DNA of 10,009 nucleotides from Larix sibirica (lineage: Eukaryota; Streptophyta; Pinopsida; Pinales; Pinaceae): assembly GCA_004151065.3 (NCBI GenBank), contig NWUY0303868064.1:1-10009 (forward strand), given 5' to 3'. Positions 8,507 through 10,009 of the stretch are shown here, in pieces. Below the pieces are notes generated by a model. That model did not search any database, had not been told where the DNA came from, and worked only from the letters and a program-made list of their open reading frames with translations. How positions within the stretch are numbered: position 1 is the first letter of the stretch; every line of letters begins with the position of its first letter. Both the position numbers and the translations under genes were made by a program.

Positions 8507-8671
8507 GGAAGAGTGGTTGGAGTGTTTGTGATCATGTTTATAAGGTCAATGTTTCGAGCCATCAACCTGTGGCTCTTCATCAGGACCAAGGGTCCCGATG
8601 AAGAGCCACAGATAGATGGCTCAAAACATTGACCTTATAAACATGATTGCAGGCACTCTATCCACTCTTCC
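8507..8671. repeat. Large near-perfect hairpin, 81-bp arms with 3-base loop
   Basis: Bases 8507-8587 pair with 8591-8671 around the loop AAG. The arms match without gaps at 71 of 81 positions; eight of the ten mismatches are transitions. Each arm also contains its own smaller inverted repeat, GAGCCA...TGGCTC with an 8-base loop (8556-8575 and 8603-8622), so alternative folds are possible. The hairpin lies between the primer site and the start of Gag homology, in the untranslated leader of the element. It could be a structured retroelement leader, a foldback insertion or a small-RNA source. No coding function is apparent on either strand. Confidence 0.95.
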
Positions 8672-8753
8672 AATGTTGCACTACGAATTATCAACTATGG
8701 AACTCAAAACTTAATCATTGTTATTTCCCAAGGAATAGAAATTCCAACTTCGT

Positions 8754-8771
8754 TCCCTGATAACGACACCA
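8754..8771 (-). promoter_or_regulatory. Primer-binding site, tRNA-Asp type, mutated
   Basis: The minus strand reads TGGTGTCGTTATCAGGGA. From general knowledge, the complement of the 3' end of plant tRNA-Asp(GUC) matches this at 13 of 18 positions, and all five differences are C-to-T or G-to-A transitions. It lies 8 bases from the proposed LTR end and is preceded by a T run, as in Tat and Athila elements. It would prime minus-strand DNA synthesis. The changes are probably methylation-driven decay (inference). Confidence 0.75.
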
Positions 8772-9490
8772 AAAATGGGTGTTGTTCCTTAGGTTTGGTT
8801 TTGGAATAGGGAGCAAGGTCTACGTACCCTATGGAAGTACTTAAAAATTCCCTGCCTTATACCAAACATGAAGAATCCAATGGTCAGAATGGGTAACCCT
8901 CAATGCAGTATATGATTTTCAATATAATCTTAAATAGATCATTTTTTTAAAGGGGAAAGGTAAAACAAACTATTTGATTAAGCTAAATCTAATATATTGC
9001 ACAATAATTCCACTATGGAGGACATCTTTATCCCACTTAATTAGATATCCAAGTAATCAAGAGATGAAGAGAAATTAAAGAAATGACTGCAAATACCAAC
9101 ATGTAATATAAGAAGTGTTACAAATATATCTCAAATATCAATGATAGTACATATCACATGATATTATAAGACATAAAAGAAAATGTACAAGGCATCATTG
9201 ATAGTTTTTGCAGTTCAAATACCATTTTCTAGTCACTCATAAATACATATGAAGCTTTAAATACAAAAACCAATACTTTGAATTATACGAATTAATAATA
9301 AATATTTGAAGAATGAACCCACTTCAAACTACACCTCATATTTTATGCTCTAGTTAACTGAATCGATTTATCAACATAAATAACAAAAAGATAATATATA
9401 TTGATTATTGTTTCTAAACTATGTTAGACAACTCATCGAGAAACTTTAAATAAAATCTCATTCAAGATAAACAATGATCAAGTCATCCAT

Positions 9491-9616
9491 CTTCTCCAAC
9501 AAACAAATGATTGCAAAATAAAGGAATATAGACTTTGAGTAACACAATAGAAGCTTCTCTAACAAACAAATGATCGCAAAATAAAGGAACATAGACTTTG
9601 AATAACACAATAGAAG
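9491..9616. repeat. 63-bp tandem duplication inside the LTR
   Basis: Bases 9491-9553 and 9554-9616 are two adjacent copies of a 63-bp unit that begins CTTCTC and ends CAATAGAAG. They differ at only four positions, all transitions, with no gaps. The high similarity suggests duplication later than, or shortly before, insertion of the element. The repeat lies downstream of the TATA-like box in transcript orientation, so it would fall in R or U5 and not in a U3 enhancer. Confidence 0.95.
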
Positions 9617-9775
9617 ATTTTACAAATTGTGATGAATCCTTTAGACCTTCAAAATTGTCACAATGTTTGTGTCAAATGCTTTAATCAAAACAATCATATT
9701 ATGTTAGGATAGCAAAAATGAAAAAGATATTTTCTTTCCCAAAATGCTCCCCATTCATTCAGTACCTTGCACCTA

Positions 9776-9783
9776 TTTTTATA
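9776..9783 (-). promoter_or_regulatory. TATA-like box in the LTR
   Basis: The minus strand reads TATAAAAATAGG from 9783, about 212 bases into the LTR, where the U3 promoter of a plant LTR is expected. Transcription would then start about 25-35 bases downstream, near 9750, and run through the long remainder of the LTR into the primer site and leader. This is a motif match only; similar strings arise easily in AT-rich DNA. Confidence 0.45.
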
Positions 9784-9995
9784 GCCCTCTCAAATAACTA
9801 ATTTATGGTTACAAACTTAATAGTCTTCCCTATAAGTAGGAACAAAGGATAACCACATCGCGCCTCAAGAGTTTTTCATATTGCTAACATAAGCAGGTGC
9901 ATAAATAAGTTGTCAAATCAAAACTCCTTTAATTTCGCCGACACATGGAATTTTTATGTGTTCCATATGAAGAAGAACCTGTTGTTGGTACAACA

Positions 9996-10003
9996 TCCCC
10001 CCC
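9996..10003 (-). other. Polypurine-tract-like stretch just outside the LTR
   Basis: Next to the outer LTR end the minus strand reads AAGGGGGGGA followed directly by TGTTGT. A run of seven G preceded by A residues and abutting TG is the classic look of a polypurine tract, which normally precedes a 3' LTR. Its position outside what is otherwise a 5' LTR is unusual. It may be chance flanking sequence or the internal end of another copy sharing this LTR. The window ends six bases further on, so this cannot be settled here. Confidence 0.4.
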
Positions 10004-10009
10004 TTAGAT

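Larger units (their letters stand above)
2733..9995 (-). mobile_element. Decayed Ty3/gypsy LTR retrotransposon, 3' part missing
   Basis: On the minus strand a single LTR, a primer-binding site, a leader, Gag, protease, RNase H and reverse transcriptase homology follow each other in order, all in the same orientation. This defines a Ty3/gypsy (Metaviridae-type) retrotransposon. The tRNA-Asp-like primer site and the extra RNase H point to the Tat/Athila side of the plant lineages (inference). The coding part is split by a 1.5-kb insertion at 5770-7271. Homology ends after the RT thumb at about 2733. The canonical RNase H, integrase, polypurine tract and 3' LTR expected further on are not visible. 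Many in-frame stops and frameshifts make it a dead copy. The true 3' limit is uncertain because the broken end abuts another small element. Confidence 0.9.
8780..9995 (-). repeat. 5' LTR of the gypsy element (about 1216 bp)
   Basis: On the minus strand the LTR begins TGTTGTACCA at 9995 and ends GGAACAACA at 8780. The six terminal bases TGTTGT and ACAACA form a perfect inverted repeat with the usual TG...CA ends. The inner end lies 8 bases from a tRNA-Asp-like primer-binding site, as expected for a 5' LTR. A TATA-like motif lies about 212 bases from the outer end, suggesting a short U3 and a long R-U5. A 63-bp tandem duplication sits inside. No second copy is visible in this window, so the ends rest on the terminal repeat and primer-site spacing and not on an LTR pair. 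Ending at the CCCA a few bases further in is a possible alternative. Confidence 0.75.

Noticed and set aside
8386-8601. 71-codon plus-strand open frame
   Set aside because: It runs antisense through the leader and one hairpin arm, and its sequence is explained by the inverted repeat; it has no protein likeness.
8497-8713. 10-bp direct repeat TCAAAACTTA on both sides of the hairpin, as a target-site duplication of a MITE
   Set aside because: The right copy lies 32 bases beyond the hairpin end, so the arms are not terminal; the repeat is short and AT-rich and may be chance.
1-10009. CRISPR arrays, bacterial operons, tRNA or rRNA genes
   Set aside because: No regularly spaced repeats, no ribosome-binding-site-led gene runs and no cloverleaf sequences were seen; the window is plant-type repeat DNA.

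Overview
The window is AT-rich nuclear DNA from a land plant, probably one with a large, repeat-filled genome. A gymnosperm or a large-genome angiosperm would both fit, and the sequence does not decide between them. I see no intact cellular gene. Most of the window (about 2733-9995) is one old, decayed, minus-strand Ty3/gypsy LTR retrotransposon, recognised from readable but broken Gag, protease, RNase H and reverse transcriptase homology.

Read along the minus strand, from high to low coordinates, the layout is as follows. A purine-rich tract lies at the window edge (9996-10003). Next is a complete LTR of about 1.2 kb (8780-9995) with TGTTGT...ACAACA ends and an internal tandem duplication. 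It is followed by a primer-binding site resembling the tRNA-Asp type (8754-8771) and a leader carrying a striking 81-bp-arm hairpin (8507-8671). Gag (8412-7286) is then interrupted by a 1.5-kb insertion (5770-7271), flanked by a 14-bp target-site duplication, that begins inside a LINE-type RNase H. The Gag C-terminus/linker resumes (5769-5088), followed by aspartic protease with an intact DSGAS motif (5080 to about 4640), an extra RNase H domain placed before the RT (4484 to about 4021), a linker, and the reverse transcriptase (3704-2733). The element is cut off after the RT thumb. I find no canonical RNase H after the RT, no integrase and no 3' LTR.

At the broken end is a small 171-bp element (2553-2723) with TGTTG...CAACA ends and a 4-bp duplication, possibly a solo LTR of a miniature (TRIM-like) element. 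Beyond it is a 177-codon unidentified open frame (1958-2491, minus). The rest (1-1957) is AT-rich DNA with a short direct repeat and one small coding-looking fragment, but no recognisable gene.

The element cannot be autonomous. Gag and Pol carry many stops and frameshifts. The extra RNase H has lost two expected catalytic acids, and the RT has lost the aspartates of motif A and of the YxDD box. Much of the visible decay is C-to-T or G-to-A, as expected of long-methylated plant repeats. No new functional system is proven. The best candidates for a second look are the leader hairpin, the domain order with RNase H before RT, the nested insertion, and a possible tandem arrangement at the right edge.
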